From Flammula alnicola (Eukaryota > Basidiomycota > Agaricomycetes > Agaricales > Strophariaceae): DNA of 64,000 nt. The stretch spans positions 124,001 through 188,000 of the forward strand of contig JADNRV010000072.1 of NCBI GenBank assembly GCA_015499995.1, read 5' to 3'. A model generated the notes under the pieces. It was not told the DNA's origin and ran no database searches. It was given only the letters and a program-made list of their open reading frames with translations. Numbering within the stretch: the first letter of the stretch is position 1; every line of letters begins with the position of its first letter. A program made the translations under genes and the position numbers. This document shows positions 1 through 9,702 of this stretch, one piece after another.

Positions 1-1462
1 TCCTCGAATTTCTAGTCTCCGCCCTCCACCTCCACCTCCTTGAATTCCGAAATAAACGCCTCTAATGCATCGCCCAACCCTCAGATCCGTAACATCCTCG
101 GTGGTACAGTTTTCCGTGAACCTATCATCCTCGAGAAGATCCCCAGGCCTATCCCAGGATGGGTCAAGCCTATCATCATCGGACGACATGCTTTTGGTGA
201 CCAGGTATGTCTTCTTGTCTTCTCCATGTCCCAAAGACTACGTGCTGAGCACATTACTCTTTCCGCTCATAGTACCGCTCGACAGACTACGTCGCACCTG
301 GCCCCGGAAAGTTGCAGCTGGTCTTCACCCCCGCGGACGGCTCCGCCGCGACAGTCATGGACGTGTATGACTTCCAGGGCCCTGGTGTGGCTATGGCGAT
401 GTACAACACTGACGAGGTGCGTCTCTTTTGCGTGGTTCGGTGTTGTCGTGTGACCGTGTTGATTTATTATGGACGCAGTCGATTATTGGTTTCGCCCATG
501 CGTCACTTAAGATGGCGTTGTTGAAGAAGATGCCTCTGGTCAGTCCATTTCCGTCAGCCTACTTTTTAACATGGGTCTTGACACTGCCTGGCGTTGCTCT
601 AGTTTATGTCGACCAAGAACACCATCTTGAAGAAGTACGACGGACGGTTTAAGGACATCTTCCAGGAGATCTACGAATCGTGAGCGTTCTTCCCGTCTTG
701 AGAAGCAAAAAATCCGTATAACTGACCGTCTGTCACGCTGCCTACCTTGACAGCCAATATAAGGCCCAATTCGAGGCCGCCGGCATCTACTACGAGCACC
801 GACTGATCGACGACATGGTCGCGCAGGCCGTCAAGTCCGAGGGAGGATTCGTCTGGGCGACGAAGAACTACGACGGCGATGTGCAGAGCGACATCCTCGC
901 GCAGGGCTTCGGAAGTCTCGGATGATGACGAGCGAGCTGTTGACCCCCGACGGCCTGATCATCGAGAGCGAGGCTGCTCATGGTGCGTTTTTGGATTTGG
1001 CTTTTGTTCCTTCAACCAAATGTGTACTGACTTTTCCGTGCCTCGTTTCTAGGCACCGTCACCCGTCATTACCGTGAATACCAGAAGGGCAACGAGACGA
1101 GCACGAACCCCGTTGCGTCGATCTTCGCCTGGACGCGTGGTCTCCTGCACCGCGCCAAGCTCGACGGCAACGAGGAGCTCAGGCTCTTCGCCCAGGACCT
1201 GGAAGACGCCTGCGTGGAGGTGATCGATGTCGACGGTGTCATGACCAAGGATCTGGCCCTGGCTATCCATGGAAAGAGCATGAAGCGCGAGCACTGGGTT
1301 ATTACCGACGTGTATATGGATGCTGTCAATGTGCGTTTTATTGCCCTTTTTTATGGCCTGCGGCTGGATTGTGGAATTGCGGAATGCTGATGATTGTCGC
1401 CTTTTTTCTCTCTGCAGGCCAAGTTGCAGAAGAAGCTCGCTGCTAGGGCAAACAAGCTGTAA
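1..1462 (+). CDS. IDP: NADP-dependent isocitrate dehydrogenase (5' partial, one frameshift)
   Basis: This enzyme oxidatively decarboxylates isocitrate to 2-oxoglutarate and produces NADPH. The 5' end lies outside the window, so a mitochondrial or cytosolic location cannot be told. Readable exons are about 16-204, 273-416, 479-538, 603-679, 754-982, 1053-1330 and 1418-1462, all with GT-AG introns. Diagnostic blocks are [12 protein letters not shown] and GRHAFGDQ in the first exon, [14 protein letters not shown] in the second, and [19 protein letters not shown] across the fifth/sixth exon junction. The reading frame breaks at about 920-923: GFGSLG must continue as [11 protein letters not shown], but one base is missing and a TGA TGA appears. 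Everything before and after the site is conserved, so a sequencing error is more likely than gene death. The family assignment is very secure. Confidence 0.95.
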
Positions 1463-1993
1463 GCACCTAGTGGAGGGATGTTTAGACACAGTGCGTGTGT
1501 GTATGTATGAGATGCGAGGACGAACAAAGATAGTGAAACAACGACGGACGACGGGGTTTATCTTTCCTTCATTTATCCCCTTCATGTGTTTTATCTACCA
1601 TCTTTTATTGTTGTTGTTTAACTTCAAAAGTTCTGTTTGTGGAAGTCTTCAGGTGTTGGCAGCGACTCGGGCTTTGAACGTGGAGAGTGGGAAGCAGAGC
1701 ATACTCGAGTACGTGGTTGACGTTTGGCTGAAGTGAAAGTGCTTGTGTCTCTTTTAGTCGGCGATATGTGGAGGTAGTAGAGGGTGCGGAGCTAGAGTGG
1801 ACAGTATCTATCTGATTATACATTATCCGAACCCGTTGCGCTTCGTCTGCCTCCGTGAGTTAACTTATATCTAGCTTACGTGCGTTCTCCGCATCACTGG
1901 AAACCTATAAAAAAATTGGATGAGATGGCCGGCATAAGCAACTGGGGAATAAGAGGATGAGCCTTCTCGAAAGAGTCATATAGTGTCCTTGCC
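1463..1993. other. intergenic, no gene supported
   Basis: This is the 3' flank of the isocitrate dehydrogenase gene. Short open frames occur on both strands, but none has a conserved domain, a convincing splice structure or a supported start. I see no RNA gene or clear repeat. Confidence 0.5.
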
Positions 1994-2409
1994 ATGTCCA
2001 GGAGATCTTTCAGCGCACTCGCCAACGAGATAACTGAGAGGGAAATGGATATCGGATCAACCATTACGGATCATGAGTCGGGCGGGCACTCCCTTAACTC
2101 AAGTATCAGACAGTGCGATAAGTCGATGCCATTTTCGTTTTTCAATCTAATCCTTCCAAGTCCGAAGTCGCTTTCAATCCCAGGCTTGTCCCAGACAGCG
2201 CTGAGCCTGCTTCAGAATATTCTTGTCTGAACGATATATCCATCGCACATCACGACGGTGACAAGAGAAGGGCTAAAAATTATCCCAGGTTATCATTTAC
2301 CCCACGAAAAGAAGCAGAAATGACTTGCGTCGAAGACGAAGAAAAAGGGAGAGAATTCGTGTTCCAAAGACTTCGGATCTTCATAGTCTCTTACAGCAAA
2401 CTATACTAG
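1994..2409 (+). CDS. small hypothetical protein, probable one-base frameshift
   Basis: An ATG at 1994 opens a frame rich in Ser, Glu and Asp (begins MSRRSFSALANEI). That frame and a second long open frame ending at TAG 2407-2409 join if one T is restored in the T-run at 2138-2142; the joined protein would be about 138 residues. The second half is charged and reads smoothly (for example KRRAKNYPRLSFTPRKEAE). No family is recognised and no membrane segment or signal peptide is visible. The one-base break matches those in neighbouring conserved genes, which is the main reason to believe the two frames belong together. Further exons upstream are possible. Confidence 0.4.
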
Positions 2410-2652
2410 TTAAAAGTCACATTGAGAAGAACTCTTCCTCCAAGTTCCGCGTACATGCTGAGCAAGAATGCCGTAGGGACTAGACGATAATTTCGAAAGT
2501 TGTGGTTCAAGGTCAAGAGGGACTCGGACATCACCATCAGGATCGCTCTCGACTCGGCTGTTCCAGCCCACATTCTTTGCCTTTCCCGAATCCCCCACAA
2601 TTGACAGATGGAAGCCAATAAAACCAATATTCCCCTTGTACCGTACACCCAT
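2410..2652 (-). CDS. possible 80-codon open frame, weak
   Basis: An ATG-initiated minus-strand frame ends at TAA (2412-2410), directly abutting the stop of the plus-strand gene that ends at 2409. The protein begins MGVRYKGNIGFIGF and ends SSSQCDF. A second minus-strand frame through the same DNA is also open, so coding potential is ambiguous. It could be the last exon of a gene diverging from OPI10. No family is recognised. Confidence 0.2.
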   Translation of the reverse strand: MGVRYKGNIGFIGFHLSIVGDSGKAKNVGWNSRVESDPDGDVRVPLDLEPQLSKLSSSPYGILAQHVRGTWRKSSSQCDF

Positions 2653-2841
2653 CCTCTGTAATTATTGCTCAAAACTTTCCATCCGTTTGGGGGCCCAGAA
2701 CATTAGTCTTAGAGTCGTGTTTATAACTACAACAACGACCGTCGGGTCTCAGCAATTTCATTTGACCGAAGAGTGCGTGCACTTCTTCTTCGAACAGGCT
2801 CTTATCATTCAACATCGAGCAATCCGAAGACATCCGTTACC

Positions 2842-3553
2842 ATGTTTGGCTGCTGCGTAGCGGGTCGACTTCTTCAGACAAATCTAACTCAGGTTGACGA
2901 CACCCATGCATACTTCGAACTCCCGAATGCGGGCACAATCAACCATCTCTGCGTATTCTTGATGGGTTCAGGTGCGTTCAGCTGCCTTTATGCTTCATAT
3001 ATATGTGCTAAATGACAGTTTCTAGTCCCTTTCCCAGAAGGATATGGAGCAACGGTGCATTTCCTCTGGCCGGAAAAGGGTTTCAACTGCTAGGCATGTA
3101 AGTAAAATGCCTCATCTAATGGTCTCTACTCCAGTCTGAACCCCCGAACTTGATAGGATCTCAAACGATAAACCATCTGCCATCTTTCGCGTTAGAGGGA
3201 CGTATTCCGGTGTGACAACCTCTGCGGCGCAGGACAGGTTTTCCTCCTTCTCTACACCAGCGATGGAACAAGACGTCACAGCAATCCTCGGACTCGCCAT
3301 CGAACCCCTCAACCTAATCCAAGCCCAAGTGCAGACCATCCAAGGATCGCTAGTCGCTGCGGATATGTTAAGAGATCCTACTGTCCTGGCGGAACGCATC
3401 GTCAAGAATCTGTTCAATTACATCTCTGGCTTCACAGGAGGACCCTTGAATCCGAATGTGGCCATCCCGATGAACTTGATTATGAGGTGGTACGAGAACT
3501 TCCTAGGGAAGGTACGCGCTGGTGGTGTGGGTTTCTTGGAAAGAGGGGATTGA
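2842..3553 (+). CDS. OPI10: Hikeshi/OPI10-family protein (one frameshift)
   Basis: Hikeshi carries Hsp70 into the nucleus through FG-nucleoporins after heat stress; yeast OPI10 is the fungal relative. Exons are 2842-2971, 3026-3097 and 3157-3553. The N-terminus MFGCCVAGRLLQTNL, the block ELPNAGTINHLCVFLMG, VPFPEGYGATVHFLWP and the tail WYENFLGKVRAGGVGFLER are all family hallmarks, and the length of about 200 residues is normal. The frame breaks at 3084-3085: conserved GFQLLGM needs one extra C, and without it a TAG follows at once. Splice phases on both sides fit, so a lost base in the sequence is the simplest explanation. The start is the ATG that yields the universal MFG opening. Confidence 0.9.
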
Positions 3554-3770
3554 GCTCTCTGAGAAGCGTTGGAGATGTTGGCAGGTCAGACTTTGGTGTC
3601 TTTCCAATCCCAGGATTCAACACTGTAATACTAATAATAAGTCAACCCAACACGAAGGATAACATTTTGTATCCATGACGAAACGCCATCCGAAGAACTA
3701 AAAGAACTAATGTACAGTAATACTATAACTTCATTTTCGTATTCTCTTATCATTTGCAACTCGCTCCAGC

Positions 3771-5918
3771 TCAACTCTTAGACTTGATTAGATTCGCCAT
3801 GAGATCGAAGCTATTCCCATCCGGCTGCAGGTCGATGTATTCATCCTCGGTACCAGATGTTGGATATCTCGACATGCCGGTCCGCTCAGGGATCGTCCTC
3901 AAGAGCCCATGGTCCAGGGTGATGCCTGTGATGCGGACTGGGGTGTGAGGAGTCGTGGTGGTTAATGTCACTAGTTGATCCCTAAATTAAAGATGGAAAC
4001 TTAAGTATCATTGGATGCGAGAGGTGGAAGAACTAACGAGTGTAACCATCGCTCTAGATATAAATTCAAGAATGGCGCAAAAGAACCACGTTCTCGGATG
4101 AAGACCGTCCACATTGATTCAAATTTGGCCATTATTGCCGCTGCTGTCTTTTCCATGCTCAATGTCGGCCGGGATGGCAGCTGGAGTTGCGCAAGGGAAG
4201 TGATGGGGGAGGATTAAGGACATTCAAGCCACAGCCTGTTGTCGTAGATTTCAGCAGCAGGACTACGGAAGGATTCAATGTTCGTACCAATCACGATATC
4301 AACCTTCCCTCCAGAGAAGCTTGTGTTGATAAGTACGCCTCCGATCTTCCTCAAATCATCCTTGCCCATACCCACGGAAGCGTAGAGATCGTTGGGCCAC
4401 TTCAACCTGACCTTTTCTCCTGCTTTTGCTCCTAGGATGGCCTCGTCTCGACAAGCTTCTACCACCGCCAACGAGACAAGGTACTGGATGAACACAAGTT
4501 TGTTCGCTGGGAAGCTGTCGAGAGATACACGGAGAAGGAGAGAAAACTGGAGACAGCCGGCAGGGGACAACCAAACATTGCTACCACGTCCGCGTCCAGC
4601 TAGCTGGTGCGAGGCCAGCGAAAGCAAGGGTGTCGGCAGCTGCCTAAGGAGAAAAGGGTTTCTTTAAAGAACATGATATCGGTCAGTGATTATTGATCGA
4701 AATGATCTATTCTCACTTGTCCAACAGGGTTTGGGTGCTAGTCACGGCTTCGCCGTAAAGGAGAGCCTCTCCCATACCCCATGGCTCAGATGACGTCGGA
4801 AGTCCCTGATTTTCCCGGGCGGAGGAAAGAGCGTTGTAGAATAGGTCCAGATCGAATAAGGGTGTTAGCTCTCGTTCAGGCAGGGCTCCATCCTGACAGA
4901 CGATGATATGCTTGGGCTGCCATGTCGAAGGGTCGCTGGAGGTTTTTGCTTCTTCTCGAGTGGATTTCAGCAAGTCGGAACTTTCTTGAAGAGGGTGGAA
5001 ATAGAATTCGTCGTTGGCATCTTTAACAGAGGTCAACTGGACCCCGGCTCGCGGAGCGGCGACGGCGTCCGTAATTTGAAATACAATCGTGGGTTTGCCC
5101 GGAGTCGACGTCAAGAACTGGGGAAGAGGACGAGTAATCGATTGTTCCTTCTCCGTTTCTTGGGGTAATTGGAGACCTAGCTCTAACAAAGTGGTCGTAA
5201 GGAGCTTTGTCCTAATTTTATCGAAAGGCTTGATTTCCTCCGCCGACAACTTGATGGAGTCGGCGATAGCGGATGATACGGGTTCTTCTGTCAGGGGATA
5301 TTCGATGCTAGGGGCCCAAAGCGCGATCCGACCTTTGCTGACTGGGATACTCAACCCCGCAATGTGTCCTTCTGCACCATCAGTCGAGTACCGGGCCAAT
5401 ACAGAAACTCCTTTGATATCATTGAAACCTTTGAATTGGGCTGCTTCGGTATCGTAAATTCCATTGACCACTGTTCCGTCCGGAGTTTGCAGGGCAACGA
5501 CCCGAGGCGTTACACGATCTTCAGCAACCTCCTCGTCGCAAGTGAGATAGCAATTGTTGGACTTGTCGAAGAACTTGAGTGGAGTTTCACCGGCTTCCAA
5601 CCCAAGACTCAACCCCCTTGAGCCAAATCCGAGGCCTGTGGAACGTGGAATGGCAGATGCATCGGTACCCAGCATCAGATACGCTCCTCCAGCTTCGACA
5701 AATTCCTTGATATGTTTACTTGCGACCGATAGGAAACGATTGCGGCATCGAGGCAAGACCAGTAAGGCACATGAGCCTTGCCATGGCTGAGTCGTCAGCG
5801 CATTTTGTGTGATTGATTGTACAGTATAATAGGGGACTAGAATGGATCTTAAGCTTGCGAGAGTGTTGTTTAACGATGTTTGAAGGATTTCTGGCCCTGA
5901 GTAAACGAGAACGTCCAT
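3771..5918 (-). CDS. BPL1: biotin--protein ligase (one frameshift)
   Basis: This enzyme activates biotin as biotinyl-AMP and attaches it to acetyl-CoA and pyruvate carboxylases. Exons are 5918-4717, 4643-4288, 4235-4038 and 3981-3771. The N-terminal exon is the glutamine-amidotransferase-like domain of eukaryotic ligases (DVLVYSGPE near residue 2). The catalytic domain shows GRGRGSNVWLSPAGC and KWPNDLY, then GCGLNVLNPPP, and the C-terminal BPL_C domain ends the gene. One base is missing at about 4204-4209: frame PPP must continue TSLAQLQLPSRPTLS, but the present sequence runs into a stop. The start ATG at 5918 lies only 37 bp from the Helitron terminus, so this gene's promoter region is largely Helitron DNA. 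Confidence 0.93.
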
Positions 5919-5954
5919 CTTTAAGGTCGAGGATGATGGAAGTTTACATCTGGA

Positions 5955-5980
5955 CTAGCGCGGTCGCGTGCTTCGCACGC
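5955..5980 (-). repeat. candidate Helitron 3' terminus: CTAG and hairpin
   Basis: Reading the minus strand, a hairpin with stem GCGTGC/GCACGC and a three-base loop (5980-5966) is followed by seven bases and then CTAG, and the next host base is T. This combination is what defines Helitron 3' ends. Confidence 0.65.
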
Positions 5981-6134
5981 TCCCTTTGTTCACATGACCG
6001 AGCGTGACCGTGTACATTTATGTTGACGCGCGATGGGACGCGTTGAATGCATCATTAGAACTGTCAACTCATACCTCGTCGCTCTTCGTTCTCATTACTG
6101 TCATTCTAACTCTTGCTTTCATCTCGGTCTTATC

Positions 6135-8675
6135 ATGCCTGAATATATGGAATTTCACACAGACTACATCCATATCGACTATTTCATCAATAACACGTCC
6201 TCGGAAAATCGGCTTTTGAAGGGCATTTTCATTGATGCAACTGCAAAAGAACTTAAATCTGGCGTTGACTTGCATGGTTCTCCTGCTGCTTCGGGCCATG
6301 TTTATGAACTGGAATCTTCGTCGACTATACTAAGGGGTGGGGCAACCAAGGAAGAGAAGAAAACTCGTGTATATCCTAACAAGTATGCCACTCCTGTCGG
6401 TGCGGCTACCGTGGCGATATACACTCGGAAATTGTGTCTTGTGGGCGTTGAAACAGCACCTCGAGCTACTATTCTGGAGTTTAAGGAAGACAATGGTCGA
6501 GGAGAGAGCTATTGGTGTCAAGTGAGTCATGCTGTTTATTGCTGCATAGATTTTGATTTCTAATTTCATTGTTAGGCTCAGCTTTTCACTCATACAAATG
6601 TTCAGATATTCACGGTTGATGAATGGCGAAATGGTATTTGTAAGGTGGATCGATCGGTCAGTCTTTTTTTTTGATTACAATACAGTTAAAGTTTCTAACT
6701 ATTGGTGGTTTTGATGAATAGACACGTGGCTTCAAAGTTGGTTTTGCTTTCGAGTTCGAAACCCATGTTCTTGCGTTTCTCACGCTCGATTTGCTTATCC
6801 AGGTATGCTCTTTCTTTAAGATTTCCGGTGTTATTTTATATATTTTCTATGTTGCTAGGCTCATTGGTCGGATACACGCCAAGGGCTACCTCATTCGCCC
6901 GCAGACATTGTGATGGAGTATCCTTTGTTTCTTCAGGAACTGGTGACCTGGATGATTGAACGCCGCAAGACTAATTCGACTCGCACGTCAATTGCGATGA
7001 ATGTCATTCGTGATCACACAGATATCTTCTGTGGAGCGGGGGTCTATACAATTCAGGAAGTTTTCCATCGTGCTGGTAGCTTTTATTTCTTTAGTTTCGT
7101 TGTCTATTTTCAGTTTCTTATTTGATTTCTTTAGGTCTATCTCCCAATCTGGTGGAATTTGAGATCTTTGATTGTCCCTCTCGTACTGCAAGACTTGTAG
7201 CGGCGTATTATCACTTTTGTCTTCAAGTCCGAAAAACTGCATGGTGCGTAGGATTTTTTTTTTGTCATTATCTTTTTTGGTTGTTAACAAATGTTTTAGG
7301 TTATTTATTAAACAATTCCTTTGTGGTTTTTTACGTGCCTGTCGCCGCGAGGATCACGCGTTATATGCGCAAGAGCTTGCAGTGTATGGGAAAGATCGGA
7401 TGAATCATTCAGTTCGATTCAAACGTCTTCTTACACAATTTAAGGTGATGTTCTTTGTAGTTCTATTTTGTGACTTTTGAGATTTTAATGTCGTGGTTAG
7501 TCTTGTCTTGAAATACAGGATGGATCTGAATCTGAATGGATTCGCATTCACGGTGCATCTGGTGTGCCGTTCGATGTTTTTGAACCGGACCACATACAAC
7601 ATGCTCTGGAGCACAAAGGGCTCGACCTCGGTTCTTTGATTTTTGGTGGAGCGCTATGGACGAAGCTTGCATCCGACAACGATCTCTCCATTGTGGAAGA
7701 AGAAAACACACTATCAAAGTACTTTTCTGCTAATGAATGTCAGTATTTTTGACGTTGTATTACACTCTTCACTCATGTATAAATTGTGGCAGTTGATCGA
7801 TCTAAAACGTGGCTTCATCCGGAACACTACGATTATCTTTTCAATGCTTCATCCTTGCGACAGGGAATGACCGCTTGGAGTCAACCTCGACTGTACTGTT
7901 GGTCTGAAACTAATGTATGGTCAGTTATACCAGTCTATCCGGTTTTGTCACATGCCGATGTTTCAAGCAGAGCGGTAAGTTTTTTTTTTGGTTTTTCGAA
8001 GTTTTTTGTTTGCTGAGTTTTGATGAATGTGATTAACAGTTGAAAATTCTCGAAGCCAAAAAAGCGACGAAGAGCACAGTGAAAGCGACGAAAACTAAAG
8101 CATTAACTCCGAAGAAGGTTAAAATCGACGTCCTGGATGAAAACATGCGTATGGCTTTGTTACTTCAAAATGTGACGCAACATTCCGAAGTTTACACTGT
8201 CGGCCCTCTCGATTTCTGCAGTGTTGCGCAAATAATCACCGGTGGTGGTGGAAAGCCTATGTGAGTTTCGTTACAAGTTTTCTGAGTCTATATGCTGACT
8301 ATTCATAGAGTTATGGTTTGCAAGATGGATCCACGGAAACCTTTATATTGCGTACAAAGGCATATCCTTGGTGCTGCTACCGCAAAACTTAAAGGGAAAG
8401 GTTTAGAGAAGAAAGGTATTGATCGAAAGACTAAAGTAACTTTGCTCAAGAAGATATCCAAACGACAAAGGGAAGATGACGACAAGGAAAATTCGGATAC
8501 TTTATCTACTTTATCTTCGTCATCGCCAATTCCACCACGCAAGCGAAGAAGGTCAGCCGATTACGATATTGTCATGCAGACAAACTTCGGAAGCGCATCA
8601 CAGTTACCTATTCTTCAAAGGAGATCTTCTTCTTCGTCTTCAATTTGGCCATCTTCGTCTCCTGTTCCTAATTAA
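6135..8675 (+). CDS. unknown 669-residue protein carried in the Helitron
   Basis: Ten exons join in perfect phase: 6135-6521, 6576-6656, 6722-6802, 6859-7075, 7135-7243, 7300-7444, 7519-7738, 7793-7974, 8040-8260 and 8309-8675, 2010 nt in all. All nine introns are GT-AG and 49-66 bp, and no frameshift is present. I recognise no domain. The body is mixed alpha/beta-like with aromatic-rich stretches (TVDEWRNGICKVD, EHYDYLFNASSLRQG). A Lys/Thr-rich linker begins near residue 475. The C-terminus is basic and Ser-rich (PPRKRRRSADYD), resembling a nuclear localisation signal. It diverges from BPL1 across 216 bp and converges on the OB-fold gene. Its position inside the inferred Helitron limits suggests cargo or an accessory transposition protein, but function is unknown. 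Confidence 0.8.
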
Positions 8676-8831
8676 TGTTTACAAGGTGTATATAGACATT
8701 CAGTTCATAAAATTGTTATTCTTGCGCTTGAAATACAGTCAAAGTCAGTTATAGGAAGAGCAGCCTTTGTTGATTGTTATTTGATCTTGATGCATATCTT
8801 GCAAGACTTTATTGCAAAAGCTACATACAAG

Positions 8832-8922
8832 TTTTTTAAGATGTGAATTGGCAAATATGTAGAATATAACCTACAAATGCATTGTACCAAAGGAATTCCA
8901 TTCAAAGTTCAGCCTAAATAAG
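8832..8922 (+). repeat. Helitron-internal repeat, copy 1
   Basis: A run TTTTTTAAG at 8832 is followed 57 bases later by AAAGGAATTCCATTCAAAGT and then TCAGCC. The same pair of boxes at the same spacing recurs at 9042-9132 and 12843-12930, in the same orientation. Confidence 0.7.
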
Positions 8923-9041
8923 ATATGGTCCCAACATTCCGTGCAATGTCCACATGGAGCGGAGTTGTTGACACATGTTTCATCTAAAGGCTGTCAATCT
9001 CATGTTCGTCTTATTTCGAGATTCACTAAACCACACACTAC

Positions 9042-9132
9042 TTTTTTAAGATGTAAGATCATAAATGTACAGTATTAAATGTCTATAATCATAATCTAAA
9101 AGGAATTCCATTCAAAGTTCAGCCCAAATAAG
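9042..9132 (+). repeat. Helitron-internal repeat, copy 2
   Basis: This copy matches copy 1: TTTTTTAAGATGT at 9042 and AAAGGAATTCC at 9098, 56 bases apart. The intervening sequence is less conserved than the two boxes. Confidence 0.7.
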
Positions 9133-9702
9133 TTACAAGGTAAATGATATGTCGATTCTTGCTTGAAGAAAAGTGAACCGCTATGTTGAAGCTTGGAATA
9201 CTGGTAAGCTCTGAAATATTGACAAATTATTGACTATATGTTATAAATGCAAAGAAATGGAGACTTTGGAGCGCATGTGTGTACAAGTATCGAGAGAAAA
9301 CCCGTTTTTTTTAGAGCAAGGAGATTGCATTTACTTTCGAATTATATCATCTTCGCTTTACTGCTTAATGTCTCTGTGGACAATAATGTGGACATGAGGT
9401 GTTCCTCGTGTTTGATATTCCACTGTTAAGATGAAAAGCGAATTAACCTGAAAAAATGTGAGTAGTTTTAAGTTGAAGATTAAAGTGGGCGAACTTGAGT
9501 GTTATTGGTAGACATTTCGTGATGGGTGTTGCAGTGATAACTCAATATGAGAATCTGTCTCAGATGAGAGTGTTTTTTTTTACGGATTTGGAAAGAAGAA
9601 CATTTCAAGTTGTTCTGTTTTCGATTTACTGATATGATAGAGAAGAGATATTGGTTGCAGATGTACGATTTTATTTACAGATATGACAGGTAGGTAGATA
9701 AA

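Larger units (their letters stand above)
8676..9702. other. intergenic inside the Helitron, repeat-bearing
   Basis: This AT-rich stretch lies between two convergent Helitron genes. It contains two direct copies of a roughly 90-bp repeat (8832-8922 and 9042-9132). No further coding frame is convincing. Confidence 0.5.

Noticed and set aside
1049..1585. 178-codon minus-strand frame opposite isocitrate dehydrogenase
   Set aside because: It overlaps conserved plus-strand exons and is their antisense shadow.
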